Shown here in pieces: positions 13,051 to 22,183 of a stretch of DNA of 64,000 nucleotides (its first letter is position 1; each line of letters starts with the position of its first letter). The position numbers and the translations under genes are program-made. This stretch comes from Marinobacterium sp. xm-d-530 (GTDB taxonomy: Bacteria > Pseudomonadota > Gammaproteobacteria > Pseudomonadales > Balneatricaceae): assembly GCF_013283365.1 (NCBI RefSeq), contig NZ_WBYM01000005.1:124001-188000 (forward strand), written 5' to 3'. The notes beneath the pieces are model-generated. The model was not told the origin of the DNA. It did not search any database and saw nothing but the letters and a program-made list of their open reading frames with translations.

Positions 13051-13468
13051 CTTTCTGCTCGACCCAAACCGATCCTTTATCACTCACCTCACGCTTCCAA
13101 AACGGCGCGTCACGTTTTAGATAATCCATAATAAAGCTGGCCGCTTCAAATGCAGCATTGCGATGCGCCGAACTCACAGCCACTTGCACAACCTCTTCGG
13201 ACAACCCCATAGGACCGACTCGGTGCACAATATAGATACGTTTTAGCGGCCAACGTTCTCGTGCTTGAGTCGCTATATTGGCTAAGGCCTTTTCAGTCAT
13301 GCCTGGGTAGTGCTCTAGCTCCATGAACTCTAAATCGGCATCCGGCAATTCACGCACCATGCCTGTGAATGAGACCAGTGCCCCCACCCCTTCTGGTGAC
13401 TCTTTCAACCAAGTCAAACCATCTGAACTGTCAATCGGTTGCGTAACGACTTCAATGCGATCTTGCAT
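13010..13468 (-). CDS. moaE: Molybdopterin synthase catalytic subunit MoaE
   Basis: Large subunit of molybdopterin synthase; with thiocarboxylated MoaD it inserts the dithiolene sulfurs into precursor Z. It has 152 residues from the ATG at 13468, preceded by GAGG at 5 bases; the frame extends to 13492 without a better signal. Family motifs are [33 protein letters not shown] and [16 protein letters not shown], with the catalytic lysines in the last segment. No moaD, moaC or other molybdenum-cofactor gene is adjacent, so it stands alone here. Confidence 0.95.
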   Translation of the reverse strand: MQDRIEVVTQPIDSSDGLTWLKESPEGVGALVSFTGMVRELPDADLEFMELEHYPGMTEKALANIATQARERWPLKRIYIVHRVGPMGLSEEVVQVAVSSAHRNAAFEAASFIMDYLKRDAPFWKREVSDKGSVWVEQKASDVEAAKSWGDR

Positions 13469-13554
13469 TCTGACCTCAAAATTAAGAAACACCGCCTAGA
13501 AACGGCTTAAAATCTGATATGATAATCAGCTATTTTATTGCAGATAGTTAAACG

Positions 13555-14025
13555 ATGCACGACTCCAAACCAAACCGCTGGTTTCCACATGCGACCGTCG
13601 CAACAATTGTTGAGAAAGAGAATCGCTTTTTACTGGTAGAAGAGATCATCAACGGCGATCAAAAGGTGCTTAACCAGCCAGCTGGCCATGTTGAAAATGG
13701 AGAAACTCTGTTTCAAGCAGCACTGCGTGAAACCGAAGAGGAGACCGCATGGAGCGTTGAACTGGATGCCCTACTGGGACTCTATGTCTACCGCGTGCCT
13801 GAATTAGATCTCACCTTCCATAGGGTGACTTTTATCGCGAATGCGCTGTCGCATAACCCTGAACAGGCATTGGATGAGGGGATTCTCCAAGCGGTCTGGA
13901 TGACGCGCGATGAGGTAGCAGAGAACAAGCACCGTTTACGCAGCCACCTGGTACTGGACTGCATCGATGACTATTTGGCAGGCAAACGCTACCCACTTAA
14001 TTTAATACACGATCAATTAGACTGA
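13555..14025 (+). CDS. nudJ: Nudix hydrolase, NudJ-like phosphatase
   Basis: Nudix hydrolase of 156 residues; E. coli NudJ acts on thiamine pyrophosphate derivatives and nucleoside di/triphosphates. The Nudix box runs from Gly44 to Trp66 with the metal-binding REtEEE at 59-64. It is followed 4 bases later by mnmA, matching the E. coli nudJ-mnmA-hflD-purB order, which is the main ground for the name. Confidence 0.9.
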   Translation: MHDSKPNRWFPHATVATIVEKENRFLLVEEIINGDQKVLNQPAGHVENGETLFQAALRETEEETAWSVELDALLGLYVYRVPELDLTFHRVTFIANALSHNPEQALDEGILQAVWMTRDEVAENKHRLRSHLVLDCIDDYLAGKRYPLNLIHDQLD

Positions 14026-14029
14026 CTTC

Positions 14030-15151
14030 ATGAGCACAAAATCGATCACCGAGACAAAAGTTATTGTCGGCATGTCTGGCGGCGTGGACTCCTCTGTCTC
14101 TGCATACCTTTTAAAAGAACAGGGCTACCAAGTTGAAGGTCTGTTCATGAAAAACTGGGAAGAGGACGACGGTACTGAGTACTGTACCGCTCTTGAGGAT
14201 CTAGCCGATGCACAAGCGGTGTGCGACAAACTTGAGATCAAGCTTCATACGGCTAACTTTGCTGCAGAGTATTGGGACAACGTCTTCGAACACTTTTTAG
14301 AAGAGTACAAAGCGGGTCGCACCCCCAATCCAGATATCCTCTGCAACCGTGAAATCAAATTCAAAGCCTTTCTTGAGTATGCACAACTACTGGGTGCCGA
14401 CATGATCGCAACTGGTCACTACACACGTCGTCGCCTGCAGGGTGGAAAGGGCGAGCTGTTAAAAGGTCTAGATCCCAACAAGGATCAGAGCTACTTCTTA
14501 CACCAAGTGGGCCACCAAGAGCTGGCCATGACGCTATTCCCTGTTGGTGAGTTGGAGAAACCTAAGGTTCGTGAGATTGCTGAAAAGCTTGATCTAATTA
14601 CTGCCAAGAAGAAGGACAGCACGGGTATCTGCTTCATCGGTGAACGTCGCTTTACCGATTTCTTAAAACAGTACATCCCCGCTCAACCAGGCAATATCGT
14701 CACACCCACTGGGGATGTCATCGGAAAACACCAGGGCTTAATGTACTACACCCTTGGCCAGCGTCAGGGCCTCGGCATTGGTGGCCTGGCCAACTACTCC
14801 GAAGAGCCGTGGTTCGTGGCGGGTAAAGATTTGAACGCTAATGAACTGATCGCAGTGCAAGGCATCGATAATGAGCTGCTCTACAGTGATTGGCTCTATG
14901 CGTCCGAGATTTTTTGGATCAACGGTGAAGAGCCTCAGCTACCGATGAGTTGCACCGCAAAAGTCCGTTACCGACAAGCGGATCAAGCCTGCCGCATCGA
15001 AAAGCATGAAAAGGGCTACAAGGTCTATTTCGACCAACCTCAACGAGCAGTTACACCGGGACAATCACTAGTTCTCTATCAAGGCGATCTCTGCTTAGGC
15101 GGCGGTGTCATTGAACAGAGTTCACGAGATCTGACTTGGGGGGATAGATAG
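14030..15151 (+). CDS. mnmA: tRNA-specific 2-thiouridylase MnmA
   Basis: Makes 2-thiouridine at wobble position 34 of tRNA-Lys, -Glu and -Gln using sulfur relayed by Tus proteins. The 373 residues contain the ATP pyrophosphatase P-loop GMSGGVDSS, the first catalytic cysteine in [12 protein letters not shown] and the second in [12 protein letters not shown]. The C-terminal beta-barrel starts near NELIAVQG. Its TAG stop directly abuts the hflD ATG. Confidence 0.97.
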   Translation: MSTKSITETKVIVGMSGGVDSSVSAYLLKEQGYQVEGLFMKNWEEDDGTEYCTALEDLADAQAVCDKLEIKLHTANFAAEYWDNVFEHFLEEYKAGRTPNPDILCNREIKFKAFLEYAQLLGADMIATGHYTRRRLQGGKGELLKGLDPNKDQSYFLHQVGHQELAMTLFPVGELEKPKVREIAEKLDLITAKKKDSTGICFIGERRFTDFLKQYIPAQPGNIVTPTGDVIGKHQGLMYYTLGQRQGLGIGGLANYSEEPWFVAGKDLNANELIAVQGIDNELLYSDWLYASEIFWINGEEPQLPMSCTAKVRYRQADQACRIEKHEKGYKVYFDQPQRAVTPGQSLVLYQGDLCLGGGVIEQSSRDLTWGDR

Positions 15152-15826
15152 ATGTCGAGGGCAAAACAGGAGCAGGCGATCGCAATGGCTGCCATCTTTC
15201 AAGCAGCCCACCTCGTCGATCAGATTGCGCGCCAAGGGAGCTGTTCAAGCAGCAGTTTCGAAGTCTCTATCGCGTCACTGTTCGAGATGAACCCAGCTAC
15301 GACTGAGGATATATTTGGCGGTCGGCAGCAACTTAAAATCAATCTTAATGACGGCTTTAATTCAATACAGCAAATTATTGATAAAAAAGAGAATGCTTAC
15401 TCACCAATGGTGATGCGCTACGCACTAAGCCTGATCACATTGGAGCGCAAACTGGCCAAGAACAGCGACTACCTGAATACCATTTCAGAGCGTCTGGATG
15501 AGCTTGCAAAAAAAGCGGACTACTTCTGGCTGAACAATCACCGTGATGACGAACCGACCGATGCCAGTCGATTTACTCACAGTTCAGTACTAGCTGGTAT
15601 TGACGCTCTCTATCAAGAGACGATCAGCAACTTTAATTTCAGAATTCAGGTACAGGGTGACCCACGCAATCTGCAGAACAATGAAAATGCAGCCCGCATA
15701 CGCGCCCTTCTACTGGCAGGCATTCGAGCGGCTATTCTTTGGAGACAGGTTGGCGGCCAACGCTGGCATCTGATCTTCTTTAGATCGCGCGTCGGTGACG
15801 CTCTTCAAGAGCTGAAGCGGAATTAA
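15152..15826 (+). CDS. hflD: HflD-like high-frequency lysogenization protein
   Basis: 224-residue, mostly helical protein of the HflD/YcfC family, peripheral to the inner membrane. In E. coli it binds lambda CII; its housekeeping role is unclear. Recognisable parts are the N-terminal AIAMAAIFQAAHLVDQIARQG and the C-terminal AGIRAAILWRQVGGQRWHLIFF. It abuts mnmA with no gap and sits before purB, the conserved order. Confidence 0.92.
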   Translation: MSRAKQEQAIAMAAIFQAAHLVDQIARQGSCSSSSFEVSIASLFEMNPATTEDIFGGRQQLKINLNDGFNSIQQIIDKKENAYSPMVMRYALSLITLERKLAKNSDYLNTISERLDELAKKADYFWLNNHRDDEPTDASRFTHSSVLAGIDALYQETISNFNFRIQVQGDPRNLQNNENAARIRALLLAGIRAAILWRQVGGQRWHLIFFRSRVGDALQELKRN

Positions 15827-15919
15827 TTAAGGATCGTTGCGAGGTTCTTTTGCGGTTTCAGCTTCGCTGAATTCGCTACTACAATTGTGCTTCGTAGAAA
15901 TATAGTACGGAACTCGGAT

Positions 15920-15940
15920 GTGGGAGCGAATTAGCGCGAA
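15920..15940 (+). repeat. Degenerate REP half-element next to a family-A repeat
   Basis: GTGGGAGCGAATTAGCGCGA matches the head of the GTTGGAGC-type REP hairpins found elsewhere in the window and resembles pseudomonad REP heads, but the stem has decayed. It lies 5 bases before a complete family-A element, the same side-by-side arrangement seen near 43 kb and 46.9 kb. Confidence 0.55.
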
Positions 15941-15945
15941 GTTGC

Positions 15946-16040
15946 GGTGACTGGCTTTTAGCCTGTCATCCACTGACGGGCTTCCAATGGAGGCGCTGGA
16001 AATTGCTGATAGAGCGGATGACAGGCTAAAGCCTGTCACC
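15946..16040 (+). repeat. Family-A palindromic intergenic repeat, copy 1
   Basis: A 95-base element with self-complementary ends: GGTGACTGGCTTTTAGCC at the left, and GGATGACAGGCTAAAGCC then TGTCACC at the right. Each end can form its own hairpin, and the two ends are inverse of each other. The middle carries CTGGAAA, shared by all four full copies. It lies between hflD and purB, upstream of the purB promoter. Confidence 0.85.
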
Positions 16041-16077
16041 ACAACCTTAGACACTCCCCAACCTCTGCTTTTTTCTA

Positions 16078-16083
16078 TATAAT
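16078..16083 (+). promoter_or_regulatory. Candidate purB -10 element
   Basis: A perfect TATAAT lies 40 bases before the purB ATG, with A/T-rich sequence just before it. I find no convincing -35 hexamer at 17 bases, so the promoter is tentative. No PurR-like box is visible. Confidence 0.4.
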
Positions 16084-16095
16084 CTCGACCCTTAA

Positions 16096-17487
<1,392 letters not shown>

Positions 17488-17504
17488 TCGATGAAGCGCT
17501 GAAT

Positions 17505-17529
17505 AAAACGCTCCTTATGGGGCGTTTTT
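17505..17529 (+). terminator. Rho-independent terminator of purB
   Basis: 10-bp stem (AAAACGCTCC pairing GGGGCGTTTT, one G-T pair) with a TTAT loop and a T run, 17 bases after the purB stop. Confidence 0.92.
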
Positions 17530-17556
17530 ATTGTTTAACACAACAGATCACCCATC

Positions 17557-18285
17557 ATGCTGAACAACATTCGAATTGTTTTAGTCGAGACCTTCCACCC
17601 TGGAAACATTGGAGCGGCGGCTCGCGCACTGAAGAACATGGGACTGGGCCAACTCTGGCTAGTCAACCCTCGTGAGTTTCCAAGTGAAGAGGCCACTTCG
17701 CGTGCCGCTGGCGCTAAAGATTTATTGGAGAGTGCGAAGGTGGTTGCAACCCTCGAAGAGGCGATTGCAGACTGTCAGCTGGTGGTCGGCACCAGTGCTC
17801 GTGAAAGAACCTTCGACCTCCCCTTGCAAGACTTAGAGAGCGCTGCACAACAGATTCATACTGAATCACACTCCGGCGAAGTCGCGATCATCTTTGGGCG
17901 CGAGACCATGGGTTTAAACAATAAAGAGATGCTGATGTGTAATCGACACCTGTTTATTGATGCCAACCCAGTCTACCCGGTTTTGAATGTTTCACAGGCG
18001 ATTCAACTGGTTTGCTATGAGTTACGCCGTGCCAGTCGCCTAGCACCTGAAAAAGTTGAAGAGGCACCCTACCCGCGCCAACATGAGATGGTTCTATTCT
18101 TTGAACACCTAGAGCGCGTGCTACGTCGAGTCAGCTTTATCATCCCTCAACACGAAGGACGCGTATTGGATAAACTGAAACGCTACTTCAATCGCACCCG
18201 TCCAGAGAAAACCGAGATGGGTATGTTACGAGGCATTCTCAACGCCGTCGAAGAGACCCTGGATCGCGAAAACAAGGGAAGCTAA
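17557..18285 (+). CDS. trmJ: tRNA (cytidine/uridine-32-2'-O)-methyltransferase TrmJ
   Basis: SPOUT-class methyltransferase that 2'-O-methylates position 32 in the anticodon loop. The 242 residues show the N-terminal IRIVLVETFHPGNIGAAARA (N-G motif), the knot-forming IIFGRETMGLNNKE and VLNVSQAIQLVCYEL, and a C-terminal helical extension with TRPEKTEMGMLRGIL that helps bind tRNA. The gene sits alone between the purB terminator and REP repeats. Confidence 0.96.
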   Translation: MLNNIRIVLVETFHPGNIGAAARALKNMGLGQLWLVNPREFPSEEATSRAAGAKDLLESAKVVATLEEAIADCQLVVGTSARERTFDLPLQDLESAAQQIHTESHSGEVAIIFGRETMGLNNKEMLMCNRHLFIDANPVYPVLNVSQAIQLVCYELRRASRLAPEKVEEAPYPRQHEMVLFFEHLERVLRRVSFIIPQHEGRVLDKLKRYFNRTRPEKTEMGMLRGILNAVEETLDRENKGS

Positions 18286-18287
18286 CG

Positions 18288-18443
18288 CGCGAAACCGGAC
18301 ATCGCCTCATCTTCGATAAGGCTCCAACAACAATCCATCGAACGCATTCTCGATCGCAAATGGCCGAACCCCCGTAGGAGCGATCTCGCAGAGGTCGCGA
18401 AACCGGACATCGCCTCATCTTCGATAAGGCTCCAACAACAATC
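18288..18443 (+). repeat. REP-like (family B) repeats in a 48-base direct duplication
   Basis: Two identical 48-base copies at 18288-18335 and 18396-18443 each contain the ATCGCCTCATCTTCGATAAG hairpin ending in GCTCCAACA. The second copy is preceded by GTAGGAGCGATCTCGC plus AGAGGTCGCGA (18374-18400), the complete partner hairpin. The first copy starts within 3 bases of the trmJ stop and lacks most of that head. Confidence 0.88.
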
Positions 18444-18474
18444 TATTGAACTCGTCTTCCCTTTCACACACGCA

Positions 18475-18897
18475 TTAAGGCTTTTCCAAAAACGCCTCTA
18501 AACCCGCAGCAGCAACCGCATGATCCTCTGGCGCTTTAGCACCTGCTACCCCTAGCCCCCCGATGGTTTCATCGCCCAGCTTAACGGGTAGACCACCAGC
18601 GATCAGAGAGACTTTAGGATTTTGCGCTAGCCCCTGCATCACCAATGGACGCTCACCCACAATCTCCTGCCACTTAGCGGTTGGCCAGCCATAGCTCGCA
18701 GCGGTGTAAGCTTTACGCTCCGCAAACTCCAAAGAGGCATCCGGCGCCTTAGGGTTTCTGAGTACCACTAAAGGCAGACCTGAGCGATCGACGACAACCA
18801 CATTCATGGCGAACCCTTGAGTATCCGCTTCAGCTTGAACGGTTTTAGCCAATTCAAGTGCCGCTTCCATTGTTAAAGAACGAACCGATTCAAACAT
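18475..18897 (-). CDS. GlcG/HbpS-family protein
   Basis: 140 residues from the ATG at 18897, which has AGGGA upstream; the open frame reaches 18960 but that would run into the upstream gene. GlcG/HbpS proteins are small alpha/beta sensors or binding proteins; some bind heme or cobalamin-pathway ligands. Family marks are MEAALELAKTVQAEA, VVVDRSGLPLVVLR, RKAYTAASYGWPT, GLAQNPKVSLIAGGLPV and IGGLGVAGAKAPEDHAVAAAGLEAF. There is no signal peptide, so it is cytoplasmic. Last gene of a GNAT-DedA-GlcG operon; its ligand is unknown. Confidence 0.85.
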   Translation of the reverse strand: MFESVRSLTMEAALELAKTVQAEADTQGFAMNVVVVDRSGLPLVVLRNPKAPDASLEFAERKAYTAASYGWPTAKWQEIVGERPLVMQGLAQNPKVSLIAGGLPVKLGDETIGGLGVAGAKAPEDHAVAAAGLEAFLEKP

Positions 18898-18913
18898 AGC
18901 TTCCCTGGTTACC

Positions 18914-19915
18914 TCATACCACTCTATGACTTTGCTTGTGGTACTGATCAAAGAGCACAATGATCAGTAACAGCCCCAACAAACTTAAACTCAGGTATCC
19001 CAAGAAGCTACCTGCCATTGCAAGATTATCCCCAACGAAATACCCAAAACCAAAATAGATTAACAACCAACCAAGCCGACCTATTAGACAGTTTAGCCAG
19101 TATTTTGTTCGACCTAATGAAGAGGCACCTGCCATCAGGCTGACAACCGCACTGATGTGCGCCACCAAAGATCTCGACAGTATTAGTGTCAAAGAGCCCC
19201 AACGGTGAAAAAGATGCTCTACCCTGTGACGACTCTTCTTATTGAAACCAAATTTTGCGCCGTGCTTATCGAACCAAGCGGTATCCATTCGTCGACCCAA
19301 CTCAAACAACAGAACATCACCTAAAAACGCTGCAACCACTATCCCAACAGCCGCAAAAAAAGCATCGAACAGACCTGAGAAGGCCATTAGCCCCACTATT
19401 CCGGTCATTGGACCCGCTGGTACAGGCAAACCTAAAGCACCAAGTAATACAACCGCTAGCACGATAGGAAGACCATAAAGAGCCAACCCCTCATACAAGA
19501 GCTCATTGAGCGACGCTGACCAAGAGCCATCATCACTCTGCTGCAAATCACCTGACTGGGGAACTAAAGACTGAACCTTAGCAATCAGAGTCAGTTCACT
19601 CATACCTCGACTCTCCGCAATCGATTTTAACGTTGAGCTCTTCTCTGGCAACGGCGCACCTAGCACCCCTACCAATCCCTCTAATGAAACCTGATAATGG
19701 TCAATTAAATCACTCAGTGTATCTTTAGCACGGATATCTGCAGCGGTCTCAGAACCCAACAACCTCGCATTGTTAAGCACCGTATAGGTTTTATAACTCT
19801 TATTCACATTGAACAGAGTAAATGCCGTCAATATTATGAAAACAACCAAAAAGCTCTTTTTAGAGAGCTTGGGGAGGATGATAAGAGGGATTTTCACGAC
19901 AGTTTTTTCTGCCAA
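18914..19915 (-). CDS. DedA/VTT-domain membrane protein with an N-terminal periplasmic extension
   Basis: 333-residue inner-membrane protein. A first helix at about 21-42 is followed by about 100 soluble residues with two short helical repeats (TLSDLIDHYQVSLEGLVGVL and TLKSIAESRGMSELTLIAKV). The VTT/DedA domain follows (about 145-310) with PVPAGPMTGIVGLMAFSG, FLGDVLLFELGRR and the arginine-bearing HRWGSLTLILSRSLVAHIS. DedA proteins are linked to undecaprenyl-phosphate or phospholipid translocation. Classical DedA proteins of about 200 residues lack this extension. It overlaps the upstream GNAT gene by 22 bases. Confidence 0.85.
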   Translation of the reverse strand: MAEKTVVKIPLIILPKLSKKSFLVVFIILTAFTLFNVNKSYKTYTVLNNARLLGSETAADIRAKDTLSDLIDHYQVSLEGLVGVLGAPLPEKSSTLKSIAESRGMSELTLIAKVQSLVPQSGDLQQSDDGSWSASLNELLYEGLALYGLPIVLAVVLLGALGLPVPAGPMTGIVGLMAFSGLFDAFFAAVGIVVAAFLGDVLLFELGRRMDTAWFDKHGAKFGFNKKSRHRVEHLFHRWGSLTLILSRSLVAHISAVVSLMAGASSLGRTKYWLNCLIGRLGWLLIYFGFGYFVGDNLAMAGSFLGYLSLSLLGLLLIIVLFDQYHKQSHRVV

Positions 19916-20382
19916 AAGAGGGCTTCACCCCCTAGTTCACCAAGATCGTAGCCTTTATAGCCCAACCGTTTGTAAGCAGACTGAGCAACGCCATTCTCCT
20001 CTAATACTTCCAAGGTAATTTTGCAGCAGTTCAACTCCTTAGCCACCGCTTCGATAGCAGCAAAGAGTGCATCGACAACACCCTTACCTCTCGCTTGGGG
20101 TGCCACATAAACGTCGTGAATATTGATCAATGGAGCGGCATTAAAGGTGCTAAAGCCCATAAAGGCATTAAGCAGCCCCACTGGCTGATCATTCACATAG
20201 GCAATAAAGCTATTTGCACCGTCTACCTCAGCTAATTTAGCAGGAAGAGCCTGCTTCACTTCATCACTAAGCGGAGTGTCACCCCCCAAGGGATCCAATG
20301 CATAGGCATTTAATAGAGTGACAAGATCTTTACCCTGTTGCGGGTCTAGGTAATCGACTCGTGTAATCTGTAATTCATTCAT
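19894..20382 (-). CDS. GNAT-family N-acetyltransferase
   Basis: 162 residues from the ATG at 20382; a GTG at 20403 would add seven residues (MSYYYSV), and neither start has a strong ribosome-binding site. The acetyl-CoA site is HDVYVAPQARGKGVVDALFA (QxxGxG/A), followed by LEVLEENGVAQSAYKRLGY and a C-terminal FWQKKL typical of small-molecule or protein acetyltransferases. The substrate cannot be told. First gene of the operon with the DedA and GlcG-like genes. Confidence 0.9.
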   Translation of the reverse strand: MNELQITRVDYLDPQQGKDLVTLLNAYALDPLGGDTPLSDEVKQALPAKLAEVDGANSFIAYVNDQPVGLLNAFMGFSTFNAAPLINIHDVYVAPQARGKGVVDALFAAIEAVAKELNCCKITLEVLEENGVAQSAYKRLGYKGYDLGELGGEALFWQKKLS

Positions 20383-20432
20383 CACTGAATAATAGTAGCT
20401 CACCCAGGATCGGTCTATCTAATTCATCTATT

Positions 20433-20525
20433 GGTGACTGGCCTTCAGCCTGTCATCCGCAGTTAGAATTTAATACCTATCTGGAAAACACCGATAAAGC
20501 AGATGACAGGCTGAAGCCAGTCACT
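20433..20525 (+). repeat. Family-A palindromic intergenic repeat, copy 2
   Basis: About 93 bases with inverted ends GGTGACTGGCCTTCAGCC and GGCTGAAGCCAGTCAC, plus the CTGGAAA core. It lies in the divergent gap between the GNAT gene and the oxygenase gene, with no family-B partner beside it. Confidence 0.85.
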
Positions 20526-20601
20526 GGAATTCTTAACAAAGTAGATATCACCCACCGGCCCTTTAATTTAAAATGAAGCCATCATTTTTAAAGGATTGGC
20601 T

Positions 20602-21732
20602 ATGTACACAATTAACTGGGGTGATTTAACGGTTGAGACGTTTCTGCGTGACTATTGGCAACAGAAACCAGTGTTAATTCGCAATGCATTTCCCGACCTT
20701 GAACCCGTTGTCAGCTCTGATGAATTGGCAGGCTTATCCCTCGAAGAGGAAGTCGAATCGAGACTGATTCAATTCAAACCGGACAGCTCAGAATACCAGT
20801 TGGAATGTGGTCCTCTAAATGAGGAGACCTTCGCACATCTTCCAGAATCGCACTGGACGCTTCTAGTGCAAGCCGTAGACCACTACTCCCCGGAAGCAAA
20901 AGCATTGCTAGATGCCTTCAACTTTGTCCCTAACTGGCGCATCGATGATCTGATGATCAGCTATGCAACGCCGGGTGGTGGTGTTGGACCACACTATGAC
21001 AACTACGATGTCTTTTTAATTCAGGCTAAAGGGACACGTCGCTGGGAGTTGGGTGCTATCGAATCCAGCCAATCACCCCGTTTACCGGATGCGCCGGTTA
21101 TGATTCTGAGTGAATTCCAATGCCTAGAGAGCTTTGATCTGGAGCCGGGCGATATGCTCTACCTCCCTCCACAAGTCGCTCATAACGGCATAGCAACCAG
21201 TGAAGATTGCGTCACCTACTCTGCAGGATTCAGAGCACCATCCGATGCCGAGATACTGCGAACCGTATCAGACAGCATCGGTGAAGCCCTGACTAGCGAA
21301 CACCGGTTTAGTGATCCTAAACGAACTCTTTGCCAATCGCCGGGGGAGATCGATCAAGCGTCCATCACTCAAATCGAACAGCGCCTAAAAGCACTTTTAT
21401 CCAATCGGGAACAGCTTGAAAGCGCTTTAGGGTCCTTGTTTTCAGAACCTAAGTATCCTGATCAAACTGAACAGCTTGACCCAGAGGATTACGATGATTG
21501 GATACTGGGCGCCACCGAGGACGGTATCGAGCTTCTTCCAAACAACCGCCTGCTCTATTCTGATGGTGAACAGTTCAAACTCTTCTGTAACGGCGTTCAG
21601 CTAGAGGTCGATGACGCAGAGATAGAACTTGCTAAACAGCTAGCCAATCAAGGTTACCTATCAGCTAATCAGTACAAGATTGGCGAGTCATCGCTCATCA
21701 AACAGCTCTTTACTCAGGGAGCCATTCAGTAG
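20602..21732 (+). CDS. roxA: JmjC-type ribosomal oxygenase, RoxA/YcfD-like
   Basis: Fe(II)/2-oxoglutarate oxygenase; E. coli RoxA hydroxylates Arg81 of ribosomal protein uL16. It has 376 residues from the ATG at 20602, chosen over an in-frame TTG at 20596 because AAAGGA lies at good spacing. The metal triad is visible as HxD in GPHYDNYDVFL and the distal histidine in PPQVAHNGIA. YATPGGGVGPHYDN and DMLYLPPQ are typical of the family. The winged-helix and dimerisation region fills the C-terminal half. Single gene. Confidence 0.9.
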   Translation: MYTINWGDLTVETFLRDYWQQKPVLIRNAFPDLEPVVSSDELAGLSLEEEVESRLIQFKPDSSEYQLECGPLNEETFAHLPESHWTLLVQAVDHYSPEAKALLDAFNFVPNWRIDDLMISYATPGGGVGPHYDNYDVFLIQAKGTRRWELGAIESSQSPRLPDAPVMILSEFQCLESFDLEPGDMLYLPPQVAHNGIATSEDCVTYSAGFRAPSDAEILRTVSDSIGEALTSEHRFSDPKRTLCQSPGEIDQASITQIEQRLKALLSNREQLESALGSLFSEPKYPDQTEQLDPEDYDDWILGATEDGIELLPNNRLLYSDGEQFKLFCNGVQLEVDDAEIELAKQLANQGYLSANQYKIGESSLIKQLFTQGAIQ

Positions 21733-22183
21733 GTAATCGTGCCTTCACATTAAACCAGCGGTTCGCCAAAGGACAGCTTATGTCGCTTTTATACTATTTT
21801 CCACCTACAACTTCTTGCCATGCACCAAAGGTCTTATAGAAGAAATTGGTATATAAAAAGAGTATTTAATCGCTGTAAAAACAGACAATTTACGACCATT
21901 TACTATTAAACTTAAGTCGCTAAACCATAGTCTATATTAAAGTAAGTTATTGTTTTATATAAATTAAAACAAATATCACCACATTGACTGCTTGTAGTTT
22001 AACTACAAGAAATACGACCACCCCCTAACTGACACCCTCCATTCTATGCTGCTATGCACAAAAGCACTTTGACAGCAGGTGCAGCAATCCTCATGATGTC
22101 GCCATCGGTCAGGTTTGATTTTTTTGAACCGACAGAGATTTAACACATTCGGGTGCACAGGTACCCATTATTGAGGATGAGAT
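21733..22183 (+). other. Long aceA upstream region
   Basis: 451 bases with no credible gene, A/T-rich between about 21840 and 21990. It holds a perfect 19-base palindrome (21991-22009) beside a TTGACT hexamer (21984-21989). A weak hairpin follows (22108-22133; GTC and GGTT pairing AACC and GAC around a T-rich loop) in the probable leader. GAGGATGAG lies just before the aceA ATG as the ribosome-binding site. Confidence 0.6.
21984..22009 (+). promoter_or_regulatory. aceA promoter/operator candidate with TTGTAG-N5-CTACAA palindrome
   Basis: CTTGTAGTTTAACTACAAG (21991-22009) is perfectly self-complementary apart from the central base. It begins one base after TTGACT, a possible -35 element, so a bound protein would cover the -35/-10 spacer. 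From memory, the RpiR-family KDPG-responsive regulator RccR of Pseudomonas binds TGTAGT/ACTACA-type sites before aceA, so such a repressor is the best guess. No matching regulator gene is in the window. Confidence 0.6.

Noticed and set aside
15827-16054. 75-residue minus-strand frame between hflD and purB
   Set aside because: It runs through the family-A repeat and a degenerate REP head, starting just before purB.
18282-18467. 61-residue minus-strand frame after trmJ
   Set aside because: It covers the duplicated REP elements and shares peptide SLIEDEAM with other REP frames.
22108-22133. Riboswitch in the aceA leader
   Set aside because: Only a small bulged hairpin with a T-rich loop; no recognised aptamer pattern.
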